A stretch of DNA of 64,000 bases from Ferrovibrio sp965278975 (GCF_965278975.1 NZ_OZ257126.1:248001-312000), one strand, 5' to 3'. Positions 8,125 through 17,589 are shown, counted from the first letter of the stretch. Notes: a model not told the origin generated them from the sequence alone. Program-made: numbers and translations.

Positions 8125-8154
8125 TTCGACGCTGTTCAGCCGTTTGTTTATACA
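8125..8154 (+). promoter_or_regulatory. Possible sigma-70 promoter for the RND efflux operon
   Basis: TTCGAC (8125-8130) and TATACA (8149-8154) are separated by 18 bp, with the predicted start of transcription near 8161 and the adaptor ATG at 8197. The match to consensus is moderate; the upstream CRP-like site would compensate for a weak -35. Confidence 0.35.
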
Positions 8155-8196
8155 GTCTCCATCCAGTGAAATGGGAATTCCCCCGAAGGCGGACTT

Positions 8197-9333
8197 ATGA
8201 AGCGTGCGACGAAGATCGGCCTGTGGCTTGCGGTGCTGGCGGGTGTTGCCGGCGGCGGCCTCTATGTGCTGAAGGGCCGCCAGACCGCCAATGCGGTGCC
8301 GCCTGTTGCGCAGGCGCCCGCTACCCCGCGATTCGAGGGCATTGAATTCTCACCCGCCGATCTCTCGGAGGCCAGGCACGCCGACCTGCGCCAGAGCGTG
8401 CGGCTTTCCGGCACGGTGCAGCCGCTGGAACAGAGCAATGTGCGCGCCGAAGTCGCCGCCCTGGTGCTGGAAGTGACGGTGCGCCGTGGCGAAACAGTGA
8501 AGAAGGGTCAGTTGCTGGCCAAGCTGGATACCCGCGACCTTGCCGCCCGCCTGCGCGAGCGCGAGAGCAACTTGGCTTCGGCGCGCTCCTCGCTCAGCTT
8601 GGCCGAGACCAACCGCACCAAGGCGATCCAGCTCAATCAGCGCGGCGTGAAATCGCAGACCGCCGTGGATGATGCCGAGAATGCCTACAACACCGCGCGC
8701 GCCAATGTCGCCGCCATCGAGCAGCAGCTCGCCATGGCGCGCAAGGCGCTGAGCGATGCCGCGATCTATGCCCCCATCGACGGCCAGGTGGCCGACCGCA
8801 GCGCCAATCCCGGCGAACGCGTGCCGGTGGATGGCAAGCTGTTCGTGCTGGCCGACCTCACCACCATGGAACTGGAAGCCCTGGTGCCGGCGCGCGATGT
8901 GCCGCGGCTCAAGATCGGCCAGCGCGTGGCGCTGAAAGTGGAAGGCTTTGCCGACCGCGAATTCATTGCCCGCATCGACCGCATCAACCCCACCGCCCAA
9001 GCCGGCTCGCGCTCGATCCTGGTCTATATCCGCCTGAACAACCCGGACCTCAGCCTGCGCGGCGGCATGTTCGCCAGCGGCGAGGCGATCCTGGCCGAAG
9101 CCGCAAACGCCGTGGCGGTGCCTTATGAAGCCCTGCGACGTGATAACGGCGCGCCCTATCTCTTTGTGCTGGCCGATGGCCGCGTGGTGAAGCGCAAGGT
9201 CGAGGTTGGCCTGACCGAGACCATCCAGGGCCTGGTACAGATCACCCAGGGCCTGTCGCCGGGTGAAACCGTGATTTCAGCCCCGGGGCTGAAACTCACC
9301 GATGGTCTGGCTGCCCGCGTCGCCGGGAGGTAG
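8197..9333 (+). CDS. Efflux RND transporter periplasmic adaptor subunit
   Basis: Membrane-fusion protein (378 aa) that links an inner-membrane RND pump to an outer-membrane channel. An N-terminal membrane anchor or signal (residues about 8-26) is followed by the barrel-sandwich half-motifs (EVTVRRGETVKKGQLLAKLD), a coiled-coil hairpin (about residues 120-185) and the second lipoyl half (DAAIYAPIDGQVADRSANPG). Beta-barrel and membrane-proximal domains complete the chain. There is no lipobox cysteine, so it is probably anchored by the N-terminal helix. The pump gene follows 5 bp later. No outer-membrane factor or local regulator gene is present. Confidence 0.93.
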   Translation: MKRATKIGLWLAVLAGVAGGGLYVLKGRQTANAVPPVAQAPATPRFEGIEFSPADLSEARHADLRQSVRLSGTVQPLEQSNVRAEVAALVLEVTVRRGETVKKGQLLAKLDTRDLAARLRERESNLASARSSLSLAETNRTKAIQLNQRGVKSQTAVDDAENAYNTARANVAAIEQQLAMARKALSDAAIYAPIDGQVADRSANPGERVPVDGKLFVLADLTTMELEALVPARDVPRLKIGQRVALKVEGFADREFIARIDRINPTAQAGSRSILVYIRLNNPDLSLRGGMFASGEAILAEAANAVAVPYEALRRDNGAPYLFVLADGRVVKRKVEVGLTETIQGLVQITQGLSPGETVISAPGLKLTDGLAARVAGR

Positions 9334-9338
9334 CCGCC

Positions 9339-12300
9339 ATGTGGCTCACCCGCGTCAGCATCAAGAATCCGGTCTTCGCCAGCATGATGATGCTGTCGCT
9401 GCTGGTGGTCGGCCTGTTCTCCTATTCACGCCTCGGCGTCGATCAGTTCCCGGAAGTCGAATTCCCCATCGTGCTGGTGAATACCAGTTATCCCGGCGCC
9501 ACGCCGGAATCGGTGGAAAGCGAAGTGACGCGGCCGATTGAAGAGGCCGTGAACACCATCAGCGGCATGCGTTCGCTTACCTCGCGCTCACTGGAAGGCC
9601 GTTCCAGCGTGGTGATCGAATTCGAGCTGACCATCGACCCGGTGCGCGCGGTGCAGGATGTGCGCGAGAAGGTGGCGCTGGTGACGCCGCAATTCCGCCG
9701 CGAGATCAAAGATCCCGAGATCAGCCGCTTCAGCCCGGACAATCAGCCGATTGCCTCCATCGCGGTGCGCTCCGAGCGCCGATCCCTGCGCGAACTAACC
9801 ACGCTGACCGATCAGGTGATCATGAAGCGGCTGCAGATCGCGCGCGGCGTCGGCCAGGCCTATATCGTCGGCGGCGTGAAGCGGCGCATCAACGTGATGC
9901 CGGACCCGGAAAAGATGCTGGCCCAGGGCATCGGCATGGATCAGCTGATGAGCATGCTGCGGGCCGAGAACCAGCAGCTTCCCGTTGGCACCCTGACCCG
10001 GGCGCAGCAGGAATTCGTGGTGCAGATCGAGGGCCGTGTGCAGGACCCGGCGAAATTCGCCGACCTGATCGTGGCGCGGCGCGGCGGTGCGCCGGTCTAT
10101 CTGCGCGATATCGCCACCGTGGAAGATGGCGAGGAAGACGATACATCGGTGGCGCTGCTGAATGGCGAGCGCCTGCTGGCCATCGACTTCCTGAAGGTGC
10201 AGGGCGCCAACACCATCCAGGTGATCGACAACCTGCAAGTGCTGGTGAAGGAACTGGAGCCGACGCTGCCGCCGGATGTGAACCTGGAATTCGTAAAAGA
10301 CACTTCACGCGGCATCCGTGTTTCGGTGGATAGCGTGCGCCGCACCCTGATCGAGGGTGGCGTGCTCACCGTGATCATCGTGTTCCTGTTCCTGAATTCC
10401 TGGCGCAGCACCATCATCACCGGCCTCACCCTGCCGATTGCCGTGATTGGCACGCTGGCGGCGGTCTATGCTGCCGGTTTCACGCTGAACAAGCTGACCC
10501 TGATGGCACTGTCGCTGGCGGTCGGCATCCTGATCGACGACGCCATCGTGGTGCGCGAGAATATCACCCGCCATGTCGCGATGGGCAAATCGCATCGCCG
10601 TGCCGCGCTGGAAGGCACCGAGGAAATCGGCCTCGCCGTGCTCGCCACCACCTTCTCCATCGTCGCGGTGTTCCTGCCCGTCGCCTTCATGGGCGGTATC
10701 ATCGGCCGCTTCTTCCTGCAATTCGGCATCACCGTGGTGGTGGCGGTGCTGATCTCGCTGTTCGTTAGCTTCACGCTTGATCCGATGCTGTCCAGCGTAT
10801 GGCATGACCCGGACTCGCTGCCCAATGCCAAGCGCGGCCCCATCGGCCGTCTGGTCGGTCTGGTCGACAAGGGCATGGAGAAACTGGGCCGGGTCTATCA
10901 CCGCCTGCTCGGCTGGAGCCTGCGCTGGCGCTGGCTGGTGCTGGTGATCGCGCTGGCCAGCCTCGTCGGCAGCTTTGCCCTGGCGAAACGCATCGGCACC
11001 GAGTTTGTACCCGATGCCGATCTCTCGGAAATCCTCGTTGAAGTGACGGTGCAGCCCGGCGCCTCGCTGGATTACACCGAGGCCAAGCTGCGCCAGGTGC
11101 AGGATGCGCTGAAGGAATTCCCCGAAGTGCGCTACAGCTACGGCGCCGCCAATGCCGGCCTGCTGGCGCGCAAGAATGTCGGCACCATCTATGTGCGCTT
11201 TGTCGACCTCAAGGACCGCAAGCGCACCCCGGCGGAACTGGCCCAGCCGATGCGCGCCCGGCTGTGGCAGATCGCCGGCATCGACAACATCAATATCGGC
11301 CAGCCGAATATCGGTGGCGGCCTGAACAAGACCATCCAGATCAGCCTGCAGGGCCGCGACATCGCCGAGCTTGACCGGATTTCACGCGAGACCATGGCGC
11401 TGATCCGCGACGTGCCGGGCCTGGTCGATCTGGAATCGAGCCTGAAGGCGAACAAGCCGACCGTGGCCTTGACCATCGACCGCCAGCTTGCCGCCGATCT
11501 CGGCGTCGGTCTCGGTCCGATAGCGGCAACGCTGCGGCCGCTGCTGGCCGGCGACGAGGCCGGCACCTGGAAGGCGCCGGATGATGAGGATTACGACGTG
11601 TTCGTGCGCCTGCCGCGCAGCGACCGCGCCGGCCTGCCCGATCTCGACCGGCTCTATGTCGCCTCCAGCCAGACCAATGCGGATGGCAGCCCGAAGATGG
11701 TGGCGCTCTCGCAGGTGGCGGATATCGCGCCGTCTGCCGGCTCGACCCAGATCAACCGCCGCGACCTCAATCGCGAAGTTCTGCTCAGTGCCTCCGCCGC
11801 CGGCCGTCCGGTGGGCGAAGTGAGCCGCGACATCCAGGCGCGGCTGAACAGCCTGCAATTACCGCCCGGCTACCGCTTCTGGTTCGGCGGCTCGGCCAAG
11901 GACATGAATGAAAGCGCCGGCTTCGCCGCCGCCGCCCTGCTGCTGGCGATTGTCTTCATCTACCTGATCCTGGCCTCGCAATTCGCCAGCTTCCTGCAGC
12001 CCTTCGCGATCATGAGTTCGCTGCCGCTGTCCTTGATCGGCGTGCTGATCGGCCTCTATGCCTGGGGCTCCACCTTCAACATCTTCTCGGTGATCGGCTT
12101 CATCATGCTGATGGGCCTCGTGACCAAGAATGCCATTCTGCTGATCGATTTCGCCAACCAGGCCCGCGCAGCAGGCAAGCCGCGCACCGAGGCCTTGCAG
12201 GAAGCCGGCGAAATCCGCCTGCGACCGATCATCATGACCACGCTGGCAATGATCTTCGGCATGGTGCCGCTGGCGCTGGCGCTCGGTGAAGGCGCCAAGC

Positions 12301-12476
12301 AAAGCTCGGCCATGGCCCATGCGGTGATCGGCGGCCTGATCTCGTCCACCCTGCTCACTTTGCTGGTGGTCCCGGTGATCTACAGCTATCTGGATGATTT
12401 CGGCAGCTTCGTGAAACGCTTCCTGCCTAAAGCGCCGGATGACGAGCACGAAGCCGAGAAGCAGCCGGCAGAATAA
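9339..12476 (+). CDS. Efflux RND transporter permease subunit (HAE1/AcrB-like)
   Basis: A 1045-aa proton-driven inner-membrane exporter of the AcrB/MexB superfamily, of normal family length. It has twelve expected helices in two repeats: TM1 at residues about 12-30, then a large periplasmic loop, TM2-6 at about 335-475, TM7 near 530, a second loop and TM8-12 at about 860-1015. The proton-relay helix TM4 shows LAVGILIDDAIVVREN with paired aspartates. The C-terminal half carries GLVTKNAILLIDFANQ and IRLRPIIMTT, both typical. The substrate range cannot be predicted. Its stop lies 6 bp from the convergent unknown gene. Confidence 0.95.
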   Translation: MWLTRVSIKNPVFASMMMLSLLVVGLFSYSRLGVDQFPEVEFPIVLVNTSYPGATPESVESEVTRPIEEAVNTISGMRSLTSRSLEGRSSVVIEFELTIDPVRAVQDVREKVALVTPQFRREIKDPEISRFSPDNQPIASIAVRSERRSLRELTTLTDQVIMKRLQIARGVGQAYIVGGVKRRINVMPDPEKMLAQGIGMDQLMSMLRAENQQLPVGTLTRAQQEFVVQIEGRVQDPAKFADLIVARRGGAPVYLRDIATVEDGEEDDTSVALLNGERLLAIDFLKVQGANTIQVIDNLQVLVKELEPTLPPDVNLEFVKDTSRGIRVSVDSVRRTLIEGGVLTVIIVFLFLNSWRSTIITGLTLPIAVIGTLAAVYAAGFTLNKLTLMALSLAVGILIDDAIVVRENITRHVAMGKSHRRAALEGTEEIGLAVLATTFSIVAVFLPVAFMGGIIGRFFLQFGITVVVAVLISLFVSFTLDPMLSSVWHDPDSLPNAKRGPIGRLVGLVDKGMEKLGRVYHRLLGWSLRWRWLVLVIALASLVGSFALAKRIGTEFVPDADLSEILVEVTVQPGASLDYTEAKLRQVQDALKEFPEVRYSYGAANAGLLARKNVGTIYVRFVDLKDRKRTPAELAQPMRARLWQIAGIDNINIGQPNIGGGLNKTIQISLQGRDIAELDRISRETMALIRDVPGLVDLESSLKANKPTVALTIDRQLAADLGVGLGPIAATLRPLLAGDEAGTWKAPDDEDYDVFVRLPRSDRAGLPDLDRLYVASSQTNADGSPKMVALSQVADIAPSAGSTQINRRDLNREVLLSASAAGRPVGEVSRDIQARLNSLQLPPGYRFWFGGSAKDMNESAGFAAAALLLAIVFIYLILASQFASFLQPFAIMSSLPLSLIGVLIGLYAWGSTFNIFSVIGFIMLMGLVTKNAILLIDFANQARAAGKPRTEALQEAGEIRLRPIIMTTLAMIFGMVPLALALGEGAKQSSAMAHAVIGGLISSTLLTLLVVPVIYSYLDDFGSFVKRFLPKAPDDEHEAEKQPAE

Positions 12477-12482
12477 TCAGGA

Positions 12483-13595
12483 TTAATAAGCCTGATCGAC
12501 GCGGCCCGAACGCGGCTCGCTCTGCTTCATCGCGTTGTATTTCGAATAGGCGGCATTGGCGCGCTCAAGGAAATCCGCCGGCACGGTCTGCATGCCGGGC
12601 GGCGCATTGGCGGCCGGCATGTTGGCCGGCTGCGCTGCCGGTTGTGGTGCCGGGACCGACCCGGCATAGGCAGTGCCACGGGTGACACCGAATTTCTGCG
12701 TGATGTTGTTTGAGGTGATCGGCTGCGCGCCGACGCCGCGTGTCACCACGCCGCCCTGCTGGGTATCGATCGAGAACCATTTGCGGCCATCGTCGGCAGC
12801 GGGGCCGGCGGGCGTTGCGCTTTGCTGTTGCGCGCCTTGCTGTTGCGGTGTGGCTGGCTCCGCCGGCAGCGGCGCGGCGAGATTGTTCATCACCACCGGG
12901 CTGTAGGGAATGGTGGCGGCTTGCGCCACCGTGCGCGGGCCAGTATCGCGTGCATTGGTGTCGGGTGAACGGGCATCACGCTGGTCTGCTCGCGACCCCA
13001 CATTCTGCGTTGCCAGATTCTGGGTCGCCGCACCCTGCCTTGCCGACTTGGCGTCTGCTGGCATGCTGGCAACAAGCGGCCCCGCCGCCGTTCCGACCCA
13101 GGCTTGAGCGCCAGCCGGCATTTCCGGTGATGGCCCATTCTGGGCCAGGCCGGTATTGCTGCTATGCCCGAGGCCATCGTCGATGCCGATGGCGGCGAGC
13201 GCATGGCTGCCGATATCCTTGCCGGTCTCCTCGTCGATGATGCCGTTCACCACCGAGGCAACCAACCCGAGCGGGCCGCCGAACAGCGCACCGCCGATCA
13301 GGCGCGGACCATTCTCGATCGTGTCGCCGGTCACCGCGCGGTAGACGGTGTTGACCACCGGGATGTGCTGTAGCGGATTGATGATGTCGAGGAAGGACGA
13401 GAAGGTGAAGCCTTCCGGCCCGAACAGGCCGCGATGCTGCTTGCCGTCGGCGCCTGAAGAGTCATCCAGCGCATTCTGCGCCACGGCTGCACCCGCCTTC
13501 GACCCGGCAGCACCCGACACCGGTGCGGTGGCTTTCTGCCACGGCGACACACCCAGCGTCATGTTCTCCGAACTGTCTATGAAGGCGGCAACCAT
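12483..13595 (-). CDS. Conserved hypothetical protein with a Gly-rich hydrophobic core
   Basis: Not recognised as a named family. The 370-aa chain has a polar, Ala/Gly-rich N-terminus, then a compact hydrophobic module at roughly residues 60-115 (FLDIINPLQHIPVVNTVYRA, then RLIGGALFGGPLGLVAS and DEETGKDIGSHAL). This looks like a membrane-inserting or oligomerising segment. It is followed by a long low-complexity Pro/Ala/Gln tail with a short NNITQKFGV motif. There is no signal peptide. I chose ATG 13595 (MVAAFIDSSENM) because AGGGGAAG sits just before it; ATG 13619 is possible. It is convergent with the RND pump, and ribA lies upstream on the same strand. Confidence 0.7.
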   Translation of the reverse strand: MVAAFIDSSENMTLGVSPWQKATAPVSGAAGSKAGAAVAQNALDDSSGADGKQHRGLFGPEGFTFSSFLDIINPLQHIPVVNTVYRAVTGDTIENGPRLIGGALFGGPLGLVASVVNGIIDEETGKDIGSHALAAIGIDDGLGHSSNTGLAQNGPSPEMPAGAQAWVGTAAGPLVASMPADAKSARQGAATQNLATQNVGSRADQRDARSPDTNARDTGPRTVAQAATIPYSPVVMNNLAAPLPAEPATPQQQGAQQQSATPAGPAADDGRKWFSIDTQQGGVVTRGVGAQPITSNNITQKFGVTRGTAYAGSVPAPQPAAQPANMPAANAPPGMQTVPADFLERANAAYSKYNAMKQSEPRSGRVDQAY

Positions 13596-13689
13596 TGCTC
13601 TTCCCCTCGCTTTCGGCATTTACCAAAGCAAGGCTGGTGCCAAGTGCAGCCGTATTACATTTCAAAGGGTTATGGGGCGACAAACCACC

Positions 13690-13710
13690 ACCCGGCAATA
13701 TCTGCCGGGT
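13690..13710 (-). terminator. Hairpin directly after ribA
   Basis: ACCCGGCA (13690-13697) and TGCCGGGT (13703-13710) form an 8-bp stem with a 5-nt loop immediately past the ribA stop codon. On the minus strand the stem is followed by a mixed G/T stretch and not a clean T-run, so it is a weak terminator or attenuator between ribA and the downstream unknown gene. Confidence 0.5.
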
Positions 13711-14829
13711 TCAGAGATAATGCCCTGAGCGCTTTTTCTTGGTCGCCAGGTAGGCTTCGTTGTGGCTGTTGGCGGGGAATTTGTGCGGCACGCGCTCGGC
13801 CACGTCGATGCCGGCCGCCGCCAGCCCATCCACCTTCTCGGGATTGTTGGTCAGCAGCCGCACGCTGGAGAAACCCAGCAATTGCAGCATCCGCGCAGCC
13901 GGCAGGAACCAGCGTTCGTCGGCGGCATAGCCAATGCGCAGGTTGGCCTCCACGGTATCGAAGCCTTCATCCTGGAGCTGGTAGGCGCGCAGCTTGTTGA
14001 CCAGGCCGATGCCGCGGCCTTCCTGCGCCATGTAGAGCAGCACGCCGCCGCCGGCTTCGCGGATGGTGCGCACGGCGCCGCGCAACTGCTCGCCGCAATC
14101 GCAGCGCAGGCTGCCGAGCAGATCGCCGGTGAAACATTCGGAATGGAGCCGCGCCAGCACCGGCTGGCCGGGATCAGGCCGGCCGATCACCAGGGCGAAA
14201 TGTTCCGGCCCGCCATCAGCGGCGCGGAAAGCATAGAGCCGCGCATCCTCGGCATCGGCGACAGGCAGCCGCGCCTGGCTCACCGGCTTCAGGCTTTCCG
14301 CCGCCGCCTGGTCATAGGCCACCACGGCCTCGGCCTGCACGCGTACCAGCAGATCCGGCATCACGGCATCACCCAGCGGGATCAACAATGCAGCGGGCAG
14401 CAGATAGGCCACCTTGGCCAGCTTGATCGCGGCAGCAGCCGCTGCCGGCGGCGCGCCACGGCGGCGCTGATACGGCCCGCGCAGCGGCGCGGCGAGATCG
14501 CGGCTGGCATCGGCCAGATCGCGGATCAGGCTGGCGCGTTCAGGCGCCGGCACCGGCAGTTCGGCCAGCGGCAGCAGCAACGTGTCATGCCCGTTGGGCA
14601 GAATATGCAGCACGGCGCCGCGCTGCGCGGTCAGGGCCAGGGCGGCCTCGGCCCCAGCCGCAGCACCAGCAAGCGCCAATGCCTGAGCCAGAGCGGCCTC
14701 GCTCAAAGTTTCTGCTGCCAAGGCCAGGTAACTGCCTTCCGCCGATTGCAGCAAAACGGCACGCCCACGGCGCCATTCATGGGCGGCGCGGTCGGTGCTG
14801 ACAGCAATGGTTTCGGCATCAAGAGGCAT
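13711..14829 (-). CDS. ribA: GTP cyclohydrolase II, long alphaproteobacterial form
   Basis: Opens the imidazole ring of GTP, the first committed step of riboflavin synthesis. The C-terminal catalytic domain (about residues 185-372) has the zinc site CFTGDLLGSLRCDC, with Cys232, Cys243 and Cys245, and the phosphate loop QEGRGIGL at 269-276. The N-terminal 180 residues are an extension that may be a decayed RibB-like domain; I see no intact DHBP-synthase active-site motif, so only cyclohydrolase activity is expected. ATG 14829 (MPLDAETIAV) was preferred over an upstream in-frame TTG; its ribosome site is weak. No other rib gene is nearby. Confidence 0.9.
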   Translation of the reverse strand: MPLDAETIAVSTDRAAHEWRRGRAVLLQSAEGSYLALAAETLSEAALAQALALAGAAAGAEAALALTAQRGAVLHILPNGHDTLLLPLAELPVPAPERASLIRDLADASRDLAAPLRGPYQRRRGAPPAAAAAAIKLAKVAYLLPAALLIPLGDAVMPDLLVRVQAEAVVAYDQAAAESLKPVSQARLPVADAEDARLYAFRAADGGPEHFALVIGRPDPGQPVLARLHSECFTGDLLGSLRCDCGEQLRGAVRTIREAGGGVLLYMAQEGRGIGLVNKLRAYQLQDEGFDTVEANLRIGYAADERWFLPAARMLQLLGFSSVRLLTNNPEKVDGLAAAGIDVAERVPHKFPANSHNEAYLATKKKRSGHYL

Positions 14830-14986
14830 AGGCAACCGTTTACGCCCCCGGGCTTCTGGCTGCAAGCCGCCGCCCGGCCTGCAAAGCCATGCTCCCAGGT
14901 AATGCCCCTTGGGGAAGCCCGGCGGATTCCCGCCTTGTGAACCCGGGCGGCGAGGCGCAGACTGCCGGAGTTAAGGAGGATTCGCG

Positions 14987-17476
14987 GTGCAAGAGAAGGA
15001 ACTGCGCCTGGCCCTGGTCTGTTTTGGCGGCGTCTCGCTCGCCATCTACATGCATGGCGTGTCGAAGGAAATCCTTAAATTAGTGCGCGCCTCCAAGGCC
15101 TTTCACACCCTGCCCAAGGGTAGCCGCGAAACCATCAGCTATGCCGATACCGAGGATGCCCTGAAGCATCCGCCGGATAGCGAGCTGGTCTATTTCGAAT
15201 TGCTGCAGGAGTTGAGCAAGCATATCGAGCTGCGCGTGATCGTGGATGTGATTGCCGGCGCCTCGGCCGGCGGGATGAACGGCATCATGCTGGCCCGCGC
15301 CCTGGCGCATGACCTGCGATTGGCGCATTTCCGCGACCTGTGGCTGAAGCAGGCCGATGTCGGCAAACTGCTTGATCGCTCCAAGCGCGCCTCGCCCTGG
15401 AGCAAATGGTTCATGCGGCCGCTGCTGTGGCTGTTCTCGCGCTCCAAGCTCGGCCGCCTGCTGGCCGACCCGGAAATCCGCGAGAAGGTGTCGCTGTTCA
15501 CCCGCTCGCGCTGGTTCGAGCCGCCCTTCGACGGCATGCATCTGGGCCGCAAGCTGCTCCAGGGCCTGGAAGCGATGGGGGAGCCTTCCGAACCCGGTGC
15601 CTCGCTGATGCCGGCGGGATTGCAGCTTGACCTGTTCGTCACCGTCACCGATTTCTACGGCTACCTGCAGCATATCCCGATCCACGATCCGCCCTTCGTG
15701 CGCGACCGCGAGCATCGCCACATGCTGAAATTCCAGTATCGCCGCTGGCAGGATGGCGAGGAGACATCTGATTTCACCCGGCTGGATGCACCGGCCCTGG
15801 CTTTCGCCGGCCGCGCCACCTCGGCCTTTCCCGGTGCCTTCCCGCCGGCACAGCTTGGCGAGATCGACGCGCTGCTGGCCGAACGCGGCCGGCAATGGGA
15901 AGCAAAAGACAGCTTCCTGAAGAAAAATTTCGGCGACTATCTCGCCGCCGGGCTTGATCCGACGCTCACTTCCTTCGTCGATGGCGGCGTGCTCAACAAC
16001 AAGCCCTTCGCTTCCGCCATGAAGGCGATCCGCGGCCGCCCGGCCTACCGCCAGGTGGACCGCCGCCTGGTCTATATCGATCCGGCGCCGCTGCGCCCGC
16101 CGCCGCCGCCGACCGGCCGCATCCCGGGCTTTTTCCGCACCCTGAAAGGCGCGCTCTCGGATATTCCGCGCAACGAGCCGATCTCGGATGAACTGATCTG
16201 GGTCAGCAAGTTCAACGAACGTGTGCGGCATCTGCGCGGCATCATCGACGCGACGCAGCCGCAGATTTCGCGACTGGTATCCGAACACGCACCGGCGGAA
16301 CGCGACGCACCGCTGAACGAGGACCAGATCCGCGCCTGGCGCCTGGCGGCCAGCGCCCGCGCAGCGCAAGATGCCGGCTTCGCCTATGAAGGCTATATCC
16401 GCCTCAAGCTCGGCGCCGTGCAGCAATTCATCCTGCGCCAGATCGAACGCGTCAGCGAATTGCGCGAGAACTCCATCGAATCCACCTGGATCGCCCAGGT
16501 GATCACGCGCTGGGCCACGGTGCGCCAAGTCTGCGCCACCGCGCCGAGCTATGCCCGCACGACGCTGGCCAGCAACCGCGATGAACTGCCGCCCTGGGTG
16601 CGCTTCCTGCTCGCCTTCGATGTCGCTTTCCGCCAGCGCCGCCTGCGCTTCCTGCTGCAACGGCTGAACACCTTCTATGCCAAGGTCGGCGATCCCGAGC
16701 ATAAGGGTCTGGAAGCCGTGCAGCTCAACCAGCTGAAGCGGCTGCTCTATGGCGAGCTTGAATCGCTGCGGCGCTATGACACCGGCGGCTTCGTCTCGAT
16801 CGATACCGCCACGCGCATCCGCGCGCTGTTCCGCCGCTCGATCCAGCCGCAGGAGCCGGAGAAGCTGGCGCAGGATGCTGCTGAATTCGCCGACGCGCAT
16901 CTGCATGAGATCGATGCCATCGTCGATGGCCTGAATGCCGATATCGCGCTCAATGCCGCCACCAACCGGCTGGATGCGCTGCTTGCCACCCTGCATCCCG
17001 ATGACTGGAGCATGGCTGCCCGGCGCGACATCCTGGAAAGCTATATCGGCTTCGCCTTCTGGGACGTGCTCACCTTCACCATCACCAATTGGCGCGACCT
17101 TGGCGAATTCAACGAAATCCGCATCGACCGCATCAGCCCGGAGGATGCCCGCGCGATCCGCGACGCGAACACGCTGAAAGGCATCAATTTTGGCCGTTTC
17201 GGCGCCTTCTTCAGCCGGCCGCACCGCGAGAACGATTATCTCTGGGGCCGCCTGCATGGCGTGGAGCGGCTGATCGATATCGTCTGCGATTCCGGCCTGG
17301 ATGGCAGCGACGCGCCCCGCATGGACCGCCGCGCCCTGAAATACCGCGCCTTCGAGATCATCCTGGCCGCCGAGGCCCGGCACCTGCGCCACAGCGGCCC
17401 GCTGATCGAGGAACTGCGCGCCGAAATCGCGGCCATGCGGATCGCTGCCGGTCTGACCCAGCCGAAGGCCGGATAA
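14987..17476 (+). CDS. Patatin-like protein with DUF3376-type C-terminus
   Basis: An 829-aa predicted lipid acyl hydrolase. The N-terminal patatin domain (about residues 1-365) has an oxyanion-type glycine segment FGGVSLAIYMHG (13-24), the nucleophile elbow GASAGG with Ser93, and the aspartate motif DGGVLNNKP near residue 330, giving a full Ser-Asp dyad. The rest is a long helical region typical of the bacterial DUF3376 subgroup, of unknown role. There is no signal peptide, so it is probably cytoplasmic or loosely membrane-bound. The start is GTG with an excellent AAGGAGG 8 bp upstream. It stands alone, divergent from ribA. Confidence 0.9.
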   Translation: MQEKELRLALVCFGGVSLAIYMHGVSKEILKLVRASKAFHTLPKGSRETISYADTEDALKHPPDSELVYFELLQELSKHIELRVIVDVIAGASAGGMNGIMLARALAHDLRLAHFRDLWLKQADVGKLLDRSKRASPWSKWFMRPLLWLFSRSKLGRLLADPEIREKVSLFTRSRWFEPPFDGMHLGRKLLQGLEAMGEPSEPGASLMPAGLQLDLFVTVTDFYGYLQHIPIHDPPFVRDREHRHMLKFQYRRWQDGEETSDFTRLDAPALAFAGRATSAFPGAFPPAQLGEIDALLAERGRQWEAKDSFLKKNFGDYLAAGLDPTLTSFVDGGVLNNKPFASAMKAIRGRPAYRQVDRRLVYIDPAPLRPPPPPTGRIPGFFRTLKGALSDIPRNEPISDELIWVSKFNERVRHLRGIIDATQPQISRLVSEHAPAERDAPLNEDQIRAWRLAASARAAQDAGFAYEGYIRLKLGAVQQFILRQIERVSELRENSIESTWIAQVITRWATVRQVCATAPSYARTTLASNRDELPPWVRFLLAFDVAFRQRRLRFLLQRLNTFYAKVGDPEHKGLEAVQLNQLKRLLYGELESLRRYDTGGFVSIDTATRIRALFRRSIQPQEPEKLAQDAAEFADAHLHEIDAIVDGLNADIALNAATNRLDALLATLHPDDWSMAARRDILESYIGFAFWDVLTFTITNWRDLGEFNEIRIDRISPEDARAIRDANTLKGINFGRFGAFFSRPHRENDYLWGRLHGVERLIDIVCDSGLDGSDAPRMDRRALKYRAFEIILAAEARHLRHSGPLIEELRAEIAAMRIAAGLTQPKAG

Positions 17477-17513
17477 AGACCTGAAAAGGCTGTGAACCCT
17501 GACAATCGCGGCC

Positions 17514-17541
17514 TTGCCGGGAGGCTGGAAATGGCTATGCT
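17514..17541 (+). promoter_or_regulatory. Candidate sigma-70 promoter for the parvulin gene
   Basis: TTGCCG (17514-17519) and TATGCT (17536-17541) are separated by 16 bp, about 50 bp upstream of the GTG start. This is a good match for a housekeeping promoter in a high-GC genome. Confidence 0.45.
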
Positions 17542-17589
17542 GGCGCCGCTTTTAACGCCTATCCCTCCCCTCTTCCCGCGAGCCTGACC

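Noticed and set aside
14880..14986. Possible cobalamin-riboswitch-like segment (GGGGAAGCCCGGCGGATTCC)
   Set aside because: Only a loose likeness. There is no B12 box, and the downstream gene (patatin-like) has no link to cobalamin.
14830..14986. FMN riboswitch upstream of ribA
   Set aside because: I looked for the conserved RFN core on the minus strand and did not find it.
15080..17392. A 770-codon open frame on the minus strand
   Set aside because: It lies fully antisense to the patatin-like gene, which has intact motifs and a perfect ribosome site. The antisense frame is low-complexity (His, Arg, Gln, Ala), as expected from high-GC codon bias.
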